Below, piece after piece: positions 9,121 through 19,018 of a stretch of 64,000 nt of DNA. Origin of the DNA: Salinisphaera sp. G21_0 (GTDB taxonomy: Bacteria; Pseudomonadota; Gammaproteobacteria; Pseudomonadales; Endozoicomonadaceae); contig NZ_JAGHQW010000021.1 in the NCBI RefSeq assembly GCF_017744115.1, forward strand, positions 1-64,000, written 5' to 3'. Numbering within the stretch: position 1 is the first letter of the stretch; every line of letters begins with the position of its first letter. A program made the translations under genes and the position numbers. Under the pieces are notes generated by a model. The model searched no databases. It saw only the letters and a list, made by a program, of their open reading frames with translations, and was not told the DNA's origin.

Positions 9121-9501
9121 TTACTGCCCTGCCACTTTCGCCGCCAGGATTGCCTGAAGCTTATAAATATTGGTTTTGCTGTTAAATTCCATCTGCATTG
9201 ACTCTGGCTGGCCGGAAATCCATATTTTCAGTTCAGCATCCAGATCAAAATGGCCTACAGACTCAACAGTAAACATGGTAATCGACTTATAAGGTATTGA
9301 GCGATATTCAACCTTGCGTCCGGTAAGCCCCTGTTTGTCGATCAAAATCAAACGGTGATTGGTCAAAACCACCATATCCCGCACCAGCTTATAGGCCAGC
9401 TCTATTGACTCCGACGGATTAAGAATGGTTGCCAGATCCTCCATTGCCTCCGTATTGCTCATCTCACCTGCATTGCCCAGTAAGGCATCAAACAGACCCA
9501 T
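9121..9501 (-). CDS. Bacterial PH-domain protein
   Basis: A 126-residue cytosolic protein of the bacterial pleckstrin-homology type. An N-terminal helix (MGLFDALLGNAGEMS) is followed by alternating beta strands, including VVLTNHRLILIDKQGLTGRKVEYRSIPYKSI and FDLDAELKIWISG, and a C-terminal helix. This is the known bPH_1 layout. Family members are oligomeric and of unclear function, often linked to stress. An AAGGAG site precedes the ATG. It lies 110 bp downstream of the repeat/nucleotidyltransferase gene on the same strand. It is more ordinary than its two island neighbours and may be native. Confidence 0.8.
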   Translation of the reverse strand: MGLFDALLGNAGEMSNTEAMEDLATILNPSESIELAYKLVRDMVVLTNHRLILIDKQGLTGRKVEYRSIPYKSITMFTVESVGHFDLDAELKIWISGQPESMQMEFNSKTNIYKLQAILAAKVAGQ

Positions 9502-9611
9502 AGCATTTCTCCTTAATTTTCACAGGTTATCAGCAAGCATCATTTTTCGGGGGGTAGCGCAATTGAACTTGTTACCAATGATCATGTTCAATGCGTCGAG
9601 TCTACCTGATC

Positions 9612-12470
9612 TTATTCAGGATTCATCATCGCCAGCAGCACTTTGACAAAACCCTTCGTCTTGAGCTGGTGATCATTAACGAGCTGAGTTGTCGCCAGCC
9701 AGCTGTTAACCCTGCGCTCAAAATCATCACGGCAAATATGGCTGGCCAATTTTATTTGAAGATTCCCAGCCAGTACATGAAGGCGTTGTTGTTCCTGTTG
9801 CAGCCGATCAGTCCGGCAGTCTGATGTGTCGGGTTCTTCCTCACAGTGCCGGGCGATAAACTGCCGGGCTTTATTCAGGGTAAGCAGTGAGCGTATCAGC
9901 AAGCCATAAATGCGCTCAGCGGTGTTTTGGGGATTGTTAAAAAGAATGGTTCGAGGTATGACAAATACGGCCCCTTTTTGCAGTTTCTCGGTCAGCGGAT
10001 CAAGGTTCTCAATAAGGAATTCCAGGGCTTCGTTCAATAATCTGGTTTCTTCAGTAAACGACAAACACCATACAGGCCTTTCAACGCCAGGAACATGAAC
10101 GGCCAGTCGTGCTCCATTCGTATCAATAACTCTGGAGTCCACGCTGACTTGCAGCTCCATCGTTTTGATACCCAGATCACCGTATCTAAGATCAATATTG
10201 CAGGCGTGCGGCAATTTAATCGCCTGACACCCCGGGATCGACCTGATGGTAATGCTTTGTGTGATTTCTGAACCCTCATCGGTGTTCAGTGCCTGCAGTT
10301 TCTCGAGGAGTAGGGAGGCCGATTTTTCTGTCGTGCAGATAATGTCAATATCATTAAATGCCGGGCAGAGGTTCTGCAGAAAACGGGCGTATGAACCGGT
10401 AATCAGAATGGGGGGATCGGCATAAGAGTGATTGACGTCCTGAATAATTTCCAGTGCTTTTAGTGTCAGTGCATCTAACCGCGGAGCTTGCTTGTCCGGG
10501 AAACCCGATGCCCCTGTTTTTGCGCATTGCTTCCGGATTTGAGCCCCAATGGTGGAAAATAATGGCTGAGCAACCGATGTATTTTCTTCATTCCCGTACT
10601 CCTGAAACTGAGGAGTGAAAAAGACTTCCTGGCCAGAATTGGTATCGGATACCTCTAACGGTTTTGCTACCCAGCCAGAGTTGTCAATATCACTTCCGGG
10701 GATAACCGGTTGAAACAGCCACTGGTCAAGTATATTGGCTTCGGAGCTGTATTGTTCAAACCAGCAGCCCAACGCATGGCGCTGCTTACTTCCTTCAGGA
10801 AAATTATTAAGGTACTCCAGCACCTGATCCTTATGGATTTGTCGTCCATCAATAGACAGTCTCTTACTGTAGCAATGTGCCAGGAAGAAGAAATGCAGGC
10901 GTAAATTCTGAAATGAGCGCCTCAGTGTTTTGATGGATTGCAATACCTGTTCTGCTGATACGCTCTGATGATTCATTGGCAGTTCATGCTGCATAGCCAT
11001 GAATTTCAGGATACATTGCACTCGATGCTGCTCATCGTCTTTGACCGATAAGTTATTTAGGCTTTGACAGGCTTCTTGAAAAATGTGCTGAAACTCACTG
11101 GCTTCATCATACGGCTGAAATTGTTCCAGCCGTTGAATCAGAAACCTGGTTTGTCTTGAAGAATAATCCCCGGGCACTTTACTAAACGCTGCCAATACTC
11201 TCTGGTTATCCAGATAGGAGCCATGCAGTATTCTTGCATTCAATGCCAGCCGGGAATAAAAAATAGCCCTTTCCAGCAGCCAACCACCACGGACATAGTC
11301 TTTAGCCACCTCATCCGGGTTGACCTGCTGGCCATTCAACAACAAGCCCCTGAAGCAGCATTCTGCTTTGAAGCGCACAACCCCCAGCTTGCCTTCCGGA
11401 CTGTCCGGGAACGCCCTAACCACCGTATCCGGTGTCACCGGCTGGCCATGTAACGGCAAGCCCCTCAGGCAACATTCCGCTTTAAAGCGTGCCAGCGCCA
11501 GTGGTGCCCTGGCTGCCTGATAATCCTTAACTACCTCATCCGCTGTGACCTGCTGGCCATGCAATGTCAGGCTGTTCAGGCAACATTCTGCTTTGAAGTG
11601 CGCTATACCCAGTTTGCCTACCGGACTATCCGGGAAATACTTAACTACTTCATCCGGTGTCACCTGCTGACCATTCAGCAGCCAGCCCCTCAAACAACAT
11701 TCTTCTGTAAAGCGCGCTATCCCCAGTTTGCCTTCCGGACTATCCGGGTAATCCTTAACCACCTCATCCGGTGTAATCTGCCGACCACCCAATGGCAGGC
11801 ACTTAAGGCAACATTCCGCTTTAAAACGGGCTATCCCCAGTTTGCCTTCGGGACTCTCCGGGAAATCCTTAACCACCTCATCCGGTGTAACCTGTCGGCC
11901 ATTCAACAGCAGATACCTAAGGCAACATTCCGCCTTGAAGCGCGCCAGCTCCAGTGTTGCCCCGATGGCGTGATAAGCCATGGCCACGGAATCCGGGAAG
12001 ACCTGATGACCATTCAAGTTCAGGCCCATCAGGCAACATTCCGCCATGAAGCGTGCTATCGCTAATTGGAACTTATTATTTCGATCTGGCTGACGGGCGA
12101 ACTCTTCAATGACCTGAATCGGGGTAACGACTCTATTGCCATGCAGAATGCTCTGTAAGCAAAGTTTTTGCAGGAAAAAACCGCTTCTGATAGAAGATGT
12201 ATCACTTCCATAGGCTGTAAGCACATCAGCCGAAGTGATTTGACGTCCTTGTAATGGCTTTTTTTCCCAAAAAGCATCCTCAACACACTTGCCATTATAC
12301 AGAGCGATGCCTGTGACTCTATGGGAACCAGGGTTTGAGACACTTTTACCGTAAAATGCACTTCTGAAAGGGTCAGGAAGTCTGCTTGAACTGGCTTGTT
12401 GATCAACCCGGCGAGCAGACTTTGGGGCGGCGCTGATTGATGCGGCAGCTTTCAGAATAATTACCTGCAC
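9612..12470 (-). CDS. Large tandem-repeat protein with C-terminal nucleotidyltransferase-like motif
   Basis: A 952-residue protein of unknown function. Residues about 134-400 hold seven clear copies of a 37-38-residue unit built on ARFKAECCLRGLLLNGQQVTPDEVVKDFPDSPEGKLG, with degenerate copies on both sides. These look like short helical repeats of a solenoid (inference). Further on, ILITGSYAR (Gly692-Ser693) is followed after 13 residues by DIDI (Asp707, Asp709). That fits the minimal motif of the polymerase-beta-type nucleotidyltransferase superfamily, and NIDLRYGDL could give a third acidic residue. No signal peptide is visible. The start is uncertain: GTG at 12470 opens this frame, while an ATG two nt upstream opens a 23-codon ORF in another frame. 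A host-directed effector or a toxin are both possible. Confidence 0.6.
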   Translation of the reverse strand: MQVIILKAAASISAAPKSARRVDQQASSSRLPDPFRSAFYGKSVSNPGSHRVTGIALYNGKCVEDAFWEKKPLQGRQITSADVLTAYGSDTSSIRSGFFLQKLCLQSILHGNRVVTPIQVIEEFARQPDRNNKFQLAIARFMAECCLMGLNLNGHQVFPDSVAMAYHAIGATLELARFKAECCLRYLLLNGRQVTPDEVVKDFPESPEGKLGIARFKAECCLKCLPLGGRQITPDEVVKDYPDSPEGKLGIARFTEECCLRGWLLNGQQVTPDEVVKYFPDSPVGKLGIAHFKAECCLNSLTLHGQQVTADEVVKDYQAARAPLALARFKAECCLRGLPLHGQPVTPDTVVRAFPDSPEGKLGVVRFKAECCFRGLLLNGQQVNPDEVAKDYVRGGWLLERAIFYSRLALNARILHGSYLDNQRVLAAFSKVPGDYSSRQTRFLIQRLEQFQPYDEASEFQHIFQEACQSLNNLSVKDDEQHRVQCILKFMAMQHELPMNHQSVSAEQVLQSIKTLRRSFQNLRLHFFFLAHCYSKRLSIDGRQIHKDQVLEYLNNFPEGSKQRHALGCWFEQYSSEANILDQWLFQPVIPGSDIDNSGWVAKPLEVSDTNSGQEVFFTPQFQEYGNEENTSVAQPLFSTIGAQIRKQCAKTGASGFPDKQAPRLDALTLKALEIIQDVNHSYADPPILITGSYARFLQNLCPAFNDIDIICTTEKSASLLLEKLQALNTDEGSEITQSITIRSIPGCQAIKLPHACNIDLRYGDLGIKTMELQVSVDSRVIDTNGARLAVHVPGVERPVWCLSFTEETRLLNEALEFLIENLDPLTEKLQKGAVFVIPRTILFNNPQNTAERIYGLLIRSLLTLNKARQFIARHCEEEPDTSDCRTDRLQQEQQRLHVLAGNLQIKLASHICRDDFERRVNSWLATTQLVNDHQLKTKGFVKVLLAMMNPE
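11270..12075 (-). repeat. Coding tandem repeats, about 114-bp period, seven clear copies
   Basis: On the plus strand the segment AGGCAACATTCCGCTTTAAA recurs with small changes about every 111-114 bp. The copies stay in frame and the protein units are very similar (ECC and TPDEVVK cores), suggesting recent expansion by unequal recombination. It is a coding repeat, not a CRISPR array: unit plus linker are all coding and all conserved. Confidence 0.9.
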
Positions 12471-12600
12471 TCATAAATAACGCCATTTGACCTTAAAATT
12501 ATTATCAGGTTCCATTCAGGATGTGCCAATCCGGGAGATAAACTCAACCCGAAAGGCTGGTGCATGTGGCAATAGCACAGTCAGAGCCGAGTAACTGACA

Positions 12601-15507
12601 CTATGAAACAGAAAAATCTGTCGCAAATTTTTTATGCAAGTAATCCTTGTAGGTGGCAAAATTTTTCTCCGACTCCAGAAGTGCTGCAACTTTGCACTTC
12701 AGGCCATTTTGAAAGCCTTGAAGTTCATGCTGGTATTGAGCAGGGGAGAATTTAACCAGGCGACTCTCCGCCAGATGTCGAATTTCCAGAGCATCCAATT
12801 GCTTATCCATCAATGGTTTTAAAGCCTCATCATAGGCAGAGCGCAGTAAAGAAATATGCTTCATTTTGGTCGCCGATGGAGAATCAACATCTTGACGAAT
12901 GAGTCTTTCCCCAGTGACATTTTTCAACATGGTTTCCGCAAACCAGGTGACAGTGTCCTGCTCCCCCCTCGTATAGGCGTTCGCTCTGGTGAGAATCGTC
13001 CAAAACTCATTCTCTAAAGCTCTCAGGTTATCAATAGGTTCCTTAAGCGCCAGGTTAGCCAGCAAACGTTGTGCCGCAGATACTTCATCTAACTGTTCCA
13101 GCTCCATCATATAGTCAGTAAGTTGTTTACTTTTAGCAGGATCACCTTCCCTGCCATCTTTAAAATGTATACCAAGGGGGGATTGTCTGAAACCGAAGTT
13201 TGCTACCTGTTCTGGCGTAAACTGGTATTTTGCAATGCCGGGCGTAGAAGCCAGCAGTGATTCAGCCCATCCATTGTCTTCTGATAACACATCGGTGACC
13301 TGCACCTGTGTAATAAAACCGTAATTTAAAAATTGGCAGGCTTCCCGCTTACTTTCTTCGGTGCCGTTTAACATCTTTTCTGCCAGCGCTTTAGCCTGAG
13401 ATGAAACTGCCTCCAAATGCATTCGTTGAGTCTTTGTGAAGTCAAACTGCCGACGGGGATATAAGGAAAAAGGCCTCAAACAGGACTTATGGGTGTAGAG
13501 CTTACCGGCTCCATCCTTATTGCAGACAATAAATATTCCAATCTGTTCCAGGAATCTAATCCTCGCAAGATCGGACAGCAGGGCTTCTAAAATACCAGGC
13601 AATATCTTGCAAAAATCAGCTTTATCTATATCATCCCGATTACTGGCCAGGCTTTTCAGCCTATTCAAAGGTGCCTTTAGATTTTTAGACAGCTTACTTG
13701 AAAGTTCCTCTACTTTCGCAGCTTGAGAAGCTTTCTCAGCCAGCAGTTTTTCCTTATCGAGTTGAACATCTTCCAATTTAGACGTTGCAAGCTTTTGATG
13801 ATTCGCCGCTATTGCCAGTTCTAGTTTATATTGAGCATTTGTCTTCTCTGCCTCTGTGAGCGCCTCCTCAGCCTTTATACGCGCCTCCTCAGCCTCGGTG
13901 CGAGCTATATCCACCGCCTGGTTCTGCTTCTCCGCCTTGGCAACCTCTCCTGCCAACGCCTGCAATTGTTCTTCTTTAGCCTGCAATTGTTCTTCTTTAA
14001 TGGAAAGGATGCCTTCCATCTTTTGTACTTCTGCTGTCCGCTTTTTCAGTTTACGAGATGTCAGCACGACATCACTTTTCGCACTTTCTGCCTCACCTTT
14101 ATAATGAGCGGCTTGTTTTTCCAACGATTTGGTTTCTTGCTGCTGCTTTTCAAGCTTCAGCTGCTGTTCCTGCATTAACTCTTCCAGTTTTTGCTTCTGC
14201 TGTTCTTCCATCTCATTGATTGCAATCTGCTGCTGCATCAACACCATCTGCAATTCACGCTCTTTCGCTGCACTTTTTTCTTTTGCCATTTTAAATTGCT
14301 GTTCAGTTATACCCTTTCTTTTAACTAATGCCTGTCTTTGTTGTACCCTTTTCAGTTCATTTTCCAAACGAGCAACTTCATTATGGGCTGACTTGATGTG
14401 ACTACCAGCTTCTTCAATGATTTTATACCCACTGGAAAAAGCGGTCATTTTCCCCAGGCACTCGTCTAAGTCGGGACGAGAGGCACTGTTGTTTGCAACC
14501 ATGTCAGTTAAGAAACCTATCAGCTGCTGGACGAAATCATCACAGTTTTTGTTTATCCTGAGTTCTGGAAGAAATTTCTCCAGATTTAGTTTTAAGTCCT
14601 TGCGCTGAGCGATCCGAGACTGGGCAACTGCATAACCACCAGGGTCATCAGAAAATAGATTCAACAAAATAATTCCAAGGGAAAACACCATCGACTTGTC
14701 TGTAATTTCTGATTTTTGGAATTGGTCAGGCTCAACAAAAAACGGTGTCCCCAACAGATTCACTGGCCTGGGTGCTGATGGGTCTTCAAGATCACATACA
14801 TGGGCATTATCAATAAAAAAAATCTCATTCTTAACTTCATCATAGATCATGTTGGACGGTTTAATATCGGGATGAGCTAACCCCCCAGCCACGAAAGTCT
14901 TGGCACAAATCAACATAGCCACAGCACAGTCAAACCTGTTTTTCAGTGGCCAGTTTTTATCATCAAAATACTTCTGTAAACATTTTCCGGGAATGCGTAA
15001 TTGATCCAGATATTGGTAACCTTCAAATTCTCCAGCACCTAACGATCCGGGCTGAACCGAATGAAAGTCTCTTTCACTCCGGGCAACTTCATTGTTTTCC
15101 TGGATCTTCATAACTCTGTCATATTGCGGCCCTTGAGGAACTCCCCAACACATCTCTGACTTTCGGACCAAATGAGTGCTTTCATAGACTTCTCCAAAAG
15201 CACCCTTGCCTAAATATGGTTTGCTAACGTGAACCTGGATAATGACAGGATCCTCTCCAGCCCTTTTAAAGCCAACCAGTCGACCATAATAACCGCTTTC
15301 CACTAAACAATGACAGGAGTGATCTGACCTACTGTGATCACGTAATTTAAGCTGACCATATAATCCTTCAGCTATTTTGGCTTCCGGGGATCTCAATGCC
15401 CGTTTGAACTTAATCCCATGGGCATTTCGTTGCTTGCCATGGACTGAACCTACTGAGCCCGCGCGAGGTGGTTGATGGCTTACTGGGGGTGGAGAAGGGT
15501 ATAGCAT
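12601..15507 (-). CDS. Eukaryotic-like Ser/Thr protein kinase with long coiled coil
   Basis: A 968-residue protein. Residues about 95-350 form a Hanks-type kinase domain: Gly loop LGKGAFGEV (100-105), Lys134 in RVMKI, catalytic loop HPDIKPSN (Asp214, Lys216, Asn219) and metal-binding Asp233 in FIDNA (in place of DFG), then GTPFFVEPD. All key catalytic residues are present. Residues about 365-610 are a Glu/Lys/Gln-rich coiled coil, followed by a helical C-terminal region of unknown type. There is no transmembrane segment or PASTA domain, unlike housekeeping bacterial PknB kinases. An AGGAT site precedes the ATG. It lies 130 bp upstream of the repeat protein on the same strand, so the two may be cotranscribed. 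A host-directed role is an inference. Confidence 0.85.
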   Translation of the reverse strand: MLYPSPPPVSHQPPRAGSVGSVHGKQRNAHGIKFKRALRSPEAKIAEGLYGQLKLRDHSRSDHSCHCLVESGYYGRLVGFKRAGEDPVIIQVHVSKPYLGKGAFGEVYESTHLVRKSEMCWGVPQGPQYDRVMKIQENNEVARSERDFHSVQPGSLGAGEFEGYQYLDQLRIPGKCLQKYFDDKNWPLKNRFDCAVAMLICAKTFVAGGLAHPDIKPSNMIYDEVKNEIFFIDNAHVCDLEDPSAPRPVNLLGTPFFVEPDQFQKSEITDKSMVFSLGIILLNLFSDDPGGYAVAQSRIAQRKDLKLNLEKFLPELRINKNCDDFVQQLIGFLTDMVANNSASRPDLDECLGKMTAFSSGYKIIEEAGSHIKSAHNEVARLENELKRVQQRQALVKRKGITEQQFKMAKEKSAAKERELQMVLMQQQIAINEMEEQQKQKLEELMQEQQLKLEKQQQETKSLEKQAAHYKGEAESAKSDVVLTSRKLKKRTAEVQKMEGILSIKEEQLQAKEEQLQALAGEVAKAEKQNQAVDIARTEAEEARIKAEEALTEAEKTNAQYKLELAIAANHQKLATSKLEDVQLDKEKLLAEKASQAAKVEELSSKLSKNLKAPLNRLKSLASNRDDIDKADFCKILPGILEALLSDLARIRFLEQIGIFIVCNKDGAGKLYTHKSCLRPFSLYPRRQFDFTKTQRMHLEAVSSQAKALAEKMLNGTEESKREACQFLNYGFITQVQVTDVLSEDNGWAESLLASTPGIAKYQFTPEQVANFGFRQSPLGIHFKDGREGDPAKSKQLTDYMMELEQLDEVSAAQRLLANLALKEPIDNLRALENEFWTILTRANAYTRGEQDTVTWFAETMLKNVTGERLIRQDVDSPSATKMKHISLLRSAYDEALKPLMDKQLDALEIRHLAESRLVKFSPAQYQHELQGFQNGLKCKVAALLESEKNFATYKDYLHKKFATDFSVS

Positions 15508-15811
15508 AAATAAATCCTACAATTAAAATTTTGGTTGTGAAGATTTGATCATTAAAAGTTTAAATAGTTCTTTGCCTTTATTAATTAACCTGACAGAACG
15601 TCAAATCAAAGCTCCATAAAGTGATTCGAAATACTCCGGTTTAAATACCATTTGTTTTCACATAAATCACTAACCAGTTGGTAAGCGTTTATAACATCCC
15701 GACTAATCTACTGAAGTAGAATGATCTGGAAAATATTCGATGACAGTTGGTTAACTGATTATGAAGGGCAAGAAGCGAGTGCATCAGTTCAATGAGATTG
15801 ACGTGCACCAT

Positions 15812-15920
15812 CTCCGTTCATCCTGAGCGGAGTCCAAGAGTGCTTGGCACGATACTACCATAAGCCGGAGTTTGTGCCCTTCGACAGGCTCAGGACGAAC
15901 GGAGTGCAGAGCTTATGGTA
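15812..15920. repeat. Nested palindromic intergenic repeat
   Basis: CTCCGTTCATCCTGAGC (15812-15828) pairs with GCTCAGGACGAACGGAG (15888-15904) with one mismatch. TACCATAAGC near 15856 pairs with GCTTATGGTA (15911-15920). The CCTTCGACAGGCTCAGGACGAAC core resembles a palindromic motif common between bacterial genes. No coding capacity. Confidence 0.65.
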
Positions 15921-15955
15921 ACGACAACCCGTCAAACTCATGGAAATGATATAAC

Positions 15956-15972
15956 AGGAGGCTGACCGAGAA
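15956..15972 (+). repeat. Solo terminal repeat of the miniature element family
   Basis: AGGAGGCTGACCGAGAA matches 17 nt of the terminal repeat of the elements at 8416 and 44154, but the rest of the element is absent. It is likely a remnant of excision or deletion. Confidence 0.55.
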
Positions 15973-16004
15973 AGGGGAAAAGAACTTCATGGCAGGGTAA
16001 AAAC

Positions 16005-16033
16005 AAAAAAGCCGGGTTAATCCCGGCTTTTTT
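16005..16033 (-). terminator. Intrinsic terminator of the alpha ribosomal operon
   Basis: AAAAAAGCCGGG-TTAAT-CCCGGCTTTTTT: a strong GC stem flanked by A and T runs, starting 6 nt after the rplQ stop. The symmetrical flanks let it work on both strands. Confidence 0.92.
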
Positions 16034-16038
16034 ATGAC

Positions 16039-16431
16039 TTATTCTTCGTCAGCGGACGCTACTGCTTCAACAGCAGGACGGTCCAGCAACTCGACATAAG
16101 CCATAGGCGCGTTGTCACCATGACGGAATCCGCACTTGATAATACGGATGTAACCGCCTGGACGCTCTTTGAAACGCGGACCCAGATCAGTAAACAGTTT
16201 GCCTACCGCAGCTTTGTTACGGAGACGATCGAACGCCAGCCGACGGTTAGCAACGCTGTCTTCCTTAGCCAGGGTGATCAACGGTTCAGCAACACGACGC
16301 AGCTCTTTCGCTTTTGGCAGTGTTGTCTTGATTACTTCGTGCTCAACCAGGGAAGCAGCCATATTCTTGAACATCGCTTTGCGATGAGAACTGTTCCGGT
16401 TAAGCTTGCGGCCACTCTTACGATGACGCAT
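16039..16431 (-). CDS. rplQ: 50S ribosomal protein L17
   Basis: Ribosomal large-subunit protein of 130 residues, starting [20 protein letters not shown] as in other gammaproteobacteria, with [21 protein letters not shown] in the core and a short acidic tail. Last gene of the alpha operon, 68 bp after rpoA and followed at once by a strong terminator. Confidence 0.98.
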   Translation of the reverse strand: MRHRKSGRKLNRNSSHRKAMFKNMAASLVEHEVIKTTLPKAKELRRVAEPLITLAKEDSVANRRLAFDRLRNKAAVGKLFTDLGPRFKERPGGYIRIIKCGFRHGDNAPMAYVELLDRPAVEAVASADEE

Positions 16432-16499
16432 GGCACAAACTTCCTCTTCTTACCAGGAACCGCTTCTGTTTCTGCAACAGTGGCGGCTCCTGGCTGCAA

Positions 16500-17501
16500 T
16501 TAAGCAGAAACCTTATCGTCGCTCTTCAAACTGGCAGGTGGCCAGTTATCAAGACGCATACCCAAGCTCAGACCACGGGAGGCCAGAACGTCCTTGATTT
16601 CAGTCAGGGACTTCTTACCCAGGTTCGGGGTCTTGAGCAACTCAACTTCAGTGCGCTGGATCAGGTCACCAATGTAGTAGATGTTCTCTGCCTTCAGGCA
16701 GTTAGCACTACGTACGGTCAGTTCGAGATCATCAACCGGACGAAGAAGAATCGGATCAACCTCGTCTTCTTCCTTCACAGGCTCTGGCTCGGACTCACCT
16801 TCCAGGTCCACGAATACCGCCAGCTGCTGCTGCAGAATAGTAGCAGCACGACGGATGGCTTCATCAGGATCCAGAGTACCATTGGTTTCCAGGTCGATAA
16901 CCAGCTTGTCGAGGTCAGTACGCTGTTCTACACGAGCACTTTCTACGACATAGGAAACACGGTATACAGGGCTATAGGTGGCATCCAACTGCAGACGGCC
17001 GATAGCGCGAGTTTCCTCTTCATCCTGACGACGGCTGTCGGCTGATTCATACCCACGACCACGAGCAACCTTCAGCTTCATGTTGAGCTTGCCCTTGTTA
17101 TTCATGTGGGCAATAACATGATCAGGATTCACGATTTCAACATCGTGGTCCAGCTGGATGTCAGCAGCAGTGACGACACCCTCGCCTTTTTTGCTCAGAG
17201 TCAGAGTAACGCTGTCACGGCCAGTCATGCGAATAGCCAGGCCTTTGAGGTTGAGCAGGATTTCAATAACGTCTTCCTGAACACCTTCAATAGCACTGTA
17301 TTCATGCTGCACGCCATCAATCTCTACCTCAGTCACGGCGCAACCGGGCATAGAGGAAAGAAGAATGCGACGCAGGGCATTGCCTAAGGTATGCCCAAAA
17401 CCACGTTCCAGCGGCTCCAGGGTGACCTTTGCCCGTGTCAGACTGATTTCCTCAACATCAATGTGTCGAGGAGTTAGAAATTCAGTTACCGAATTCTGCA
17501 T
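16500..17501 (-). CDS. rpoA: RNA polymerase alpha subunit
   Basis: The 333-residue alpha subunit assembles the polymerase core through its N-terminal domain ([20 protein letters not shown], about residues 45-65). It contacts promoter UP elements and activators through the C-terminal domain (about 250-330: [41 protein letters not shown]). The length is slightly above E. coli (329). It lies between rpsD and rplQ. Confidence 0.98.
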   Translation of the reverse strand: MQNSVTEFLTPRHIDVEEISLTRAKVTLEPLERGFGHTLGNALRRILLSSMPGCAVTEVEIDGVQHEYSAIEGVQEDVIEILLNLKGLAIRMTGRDSVTLTLSKKGEGVVTAADIQLDHDVEIVNPDHVIAHMNNKGKLNMKLKVARGRGYESADSRRQDEEETRAIGRLQLDATYSPVYRVSYVVESARVEQRTDLDKLVIDLETNGTLDPDEAIRRAATILQQQLAVFVDLEGESEPEPVKEEDEVDPILLRPVDDLELTVRSANCLKAENIYYIGDLIQRTEVELLKTPNLGKKSLTEIKDVLASRGLSLGMRLDNWPPASLKSDDKVSA

Positions 17502-17532
17502 GGATGTTACACCCCACCTAACTGTCTATCCC

Positions 17533-18153
17533 TTACTTGGAGTACAGCTCGACGATCAAGCTCTCGTTGATGTCGGCCGCCAGATCACTCCGCTCGGGCA
17601 GCGTCTTGAAGACACCTTCTTTTTTGTTGGCATCTACTTCCACCCAGATGGAGAAACCACGCTGGGCCGCAAGTTCAAGCGCTGCATTGATGCGCAGCTG
17701 GTTTTTTGCCTTTTCACGGATAGCAACAACGTCACCAGGCTTAACCTGATAAGACGGGATGTTTACAGTCTTGCCATTAACCATGACAGCTTTGTGGCTG
17801 ACCAGCTGGCGTGCTTCTGCACGGGTAGAACCGAACCCCATGCGGTAAACCACATTATCAAGGCGAGACTCCAGAAGTTGCAACAGGTTTGAACCAGTTG
17901 CACCCTTCAGGCGGTCAGCTTCCTTGTAGTAGTTACGGAACTGCTTTTCCAGTACACCGTAGATACGACGAACTTTCTGCTTCTCACGAAGCTGAACACC
18001 GTAGTCGGAAAGACGACCACGACGCTGGCCATGCTGGCCAGGAGCATTTTCTGCCTTGCACTTTGACTCGAGCGCACGAACACCACTCTTCAGGAAGAGA
18101 TCAGTGCCTTCACGACGAGACAGTTTGCACTTAGGACCTATATATCTAGCCAT
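17533..18153 (-). CDS. rpsD: 30S ribosomal protein S4
   Basis: Primary 16S rRNA-binding protein of 206 residues, the normal length, starting [21 protein letters not shown]. The S4 RNA-binding domain is at about residues 95-160 ([28 protein letters not shown]). In E. coli S4 represses translation of the alpha operon; the same order rpsM-rpsK-rpsD-rpoA-rplQ here makes that likely, though I did not identify the pseudoknot. Confidence 0.98.
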   Translation of the reverse strand: MARYIGPKCKLSRREGTDLFLKSGVRALESKCKAENAPGQHGQRRGRLSDYGVQLREKQKVRRIYGVLEKQFRNYYKEADRLKGATGSNLLQLLESRLDNVVYRMGFGSTRAEARQLVSHKAVMVNGKTVNIPSYQVKPGDVVAIREKAKNQLRINAALELAAQRGFSIWVEVDANKKEGVFKTLPERSDLAADINESLIVELYSK

Positions 18154-18168
18154 TTACCGGTCTCCTGC

Positions 18169-18558
18169 TTATACACGACGCTTCTTGGGCGGACGACAAC
18201 CATTGTGTGGGATCGGGGTAACATCAGTGATGTTATTGATCTTGAAACCACAAGCGTTGAGCGCGCGTACAGCGGATTCACGGCCTGGACCAGGCCCTTT
18301 AACATTCACGTCCAAATTCTTCAGACCGAACTCAGCGGCGGCACGTCCGGCACGCTCGGCTGCAACCTGCGCAGCAAATGGCGTGCTCTTACGGGAACCA
18401 CGGAAGCCGGAGCCACCTGCAGTTGCCCAGGAGAGTGCATTACCCTGGCGGTCGGTAATTGTCACGATAGTGTTGTTAAAAGAGGCGTGAATATGGGCGA
18501 TGCCATCCACAACCGACTTTTTAACTTTCTTACGTGTACGAGTACCTGGCTTTGCCAT
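18169..18558 (-). CDS. rpsK: 30S ribosomal protein S11
   Basis: 129-residue platform protein of the small subunit. Conserved core [22 protein letters not shown] and the C-terminal [18 protein letters not shown] are intact. It sits in the alpha operon 103 bp after rpsM, a slightly long gap without visible features. Confidence 0.98.
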   Translation of the reverse strand: MAKPGTRTRKKVKKSVVDGIAHIHASFNNTIVTITDRQGNALSWATAGGSGFRGSRKSTPFAAQVAAERAGRAAAEFGLKNLDVNVKGPGPGRESAVRALNACGFKINNITDVTPIPHNGCRPPKKRRV

Positions 18559-18661
18559 ATCAGAACAAATCCTGTATTTAAAAGTTCGTTATTCTCTGCA
18601 AAGAAAAGCCTTTAATAGAAAAGGACTATGCAAAGCGTTTCTTCAGAGAAATGCAACGATC

Positions 18662-19018
18662 TTATTTACGAATCGGTTTGCGCGGACCCTTGCGAGTACG
18701 GGCATTGGTCTTCGAGCGCTGACCACGAACCGGCAGACTGCGACGGTGGCGAAGGCCACGGTAGCAACCCAGGTCCATCAGGCGCTTGATGTTCATGCTG
18801 ATTTCGCGACGCAGGTCACCTTCTACGTTGAGTTTTGCAACTTCAGTACGCAGGGATTCCAGCTGATCTTCGCTCAATTCAGATACTTTGGCAGACGGGT
18901 TAACGCCAGTGGCAGCACACAGCTGCTGAGCTGAAGTCTTACCGATACCAAAAATGTAGGTCAACGAGATAACGGCATGTTTGTTATCTGGAATGTTGAC
19001 GCCAGCAATACGGGCCAT
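18662..19018 (-). CDS. rpsM: 30S ribosomal protein S13
   Basis: 118-residue head protein of the small subunit contacting the P-site tRNA and L5. The start [17 protein letters not shown] and end [20 protein letters not shown] are conserved. First gene of the alpha operon, separated from rpmJ by 354 bp. Confidence 0.98.
   Translation of the reverse strand: MARIAGVNIPDNKHAVISLTYIFGIGKTSAQQLCAATGVNPSAKVSELSEDQLESLRTEVAKLNVEGDLRREISMNIKRLMDLGCYRGLRHRRSLPVRGQRSKTNARTRKGPRKPIRK

Larger units (their letters stand above)
15508..16004. other. Non-coding gap between the kinase gene and rplQ
   Basis: No gene is supported. It holds the likely kinase promoter (minus strand, AT-rich near 15510-15650), a palindromic repeat (15812-15920) and an isolated end of the miniature element (15956-15972). 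Confidence 0.5.

Noticed and set aside
11270-12075. Regularly spaced repeats as a possible CRISPR array
   Set aside because: Units of about 114 bp are coding throughout and the intervening parts are also conserved, so this is a protein tandem repeat. No CRISPR array or cas gene is seen anywhere in the window.
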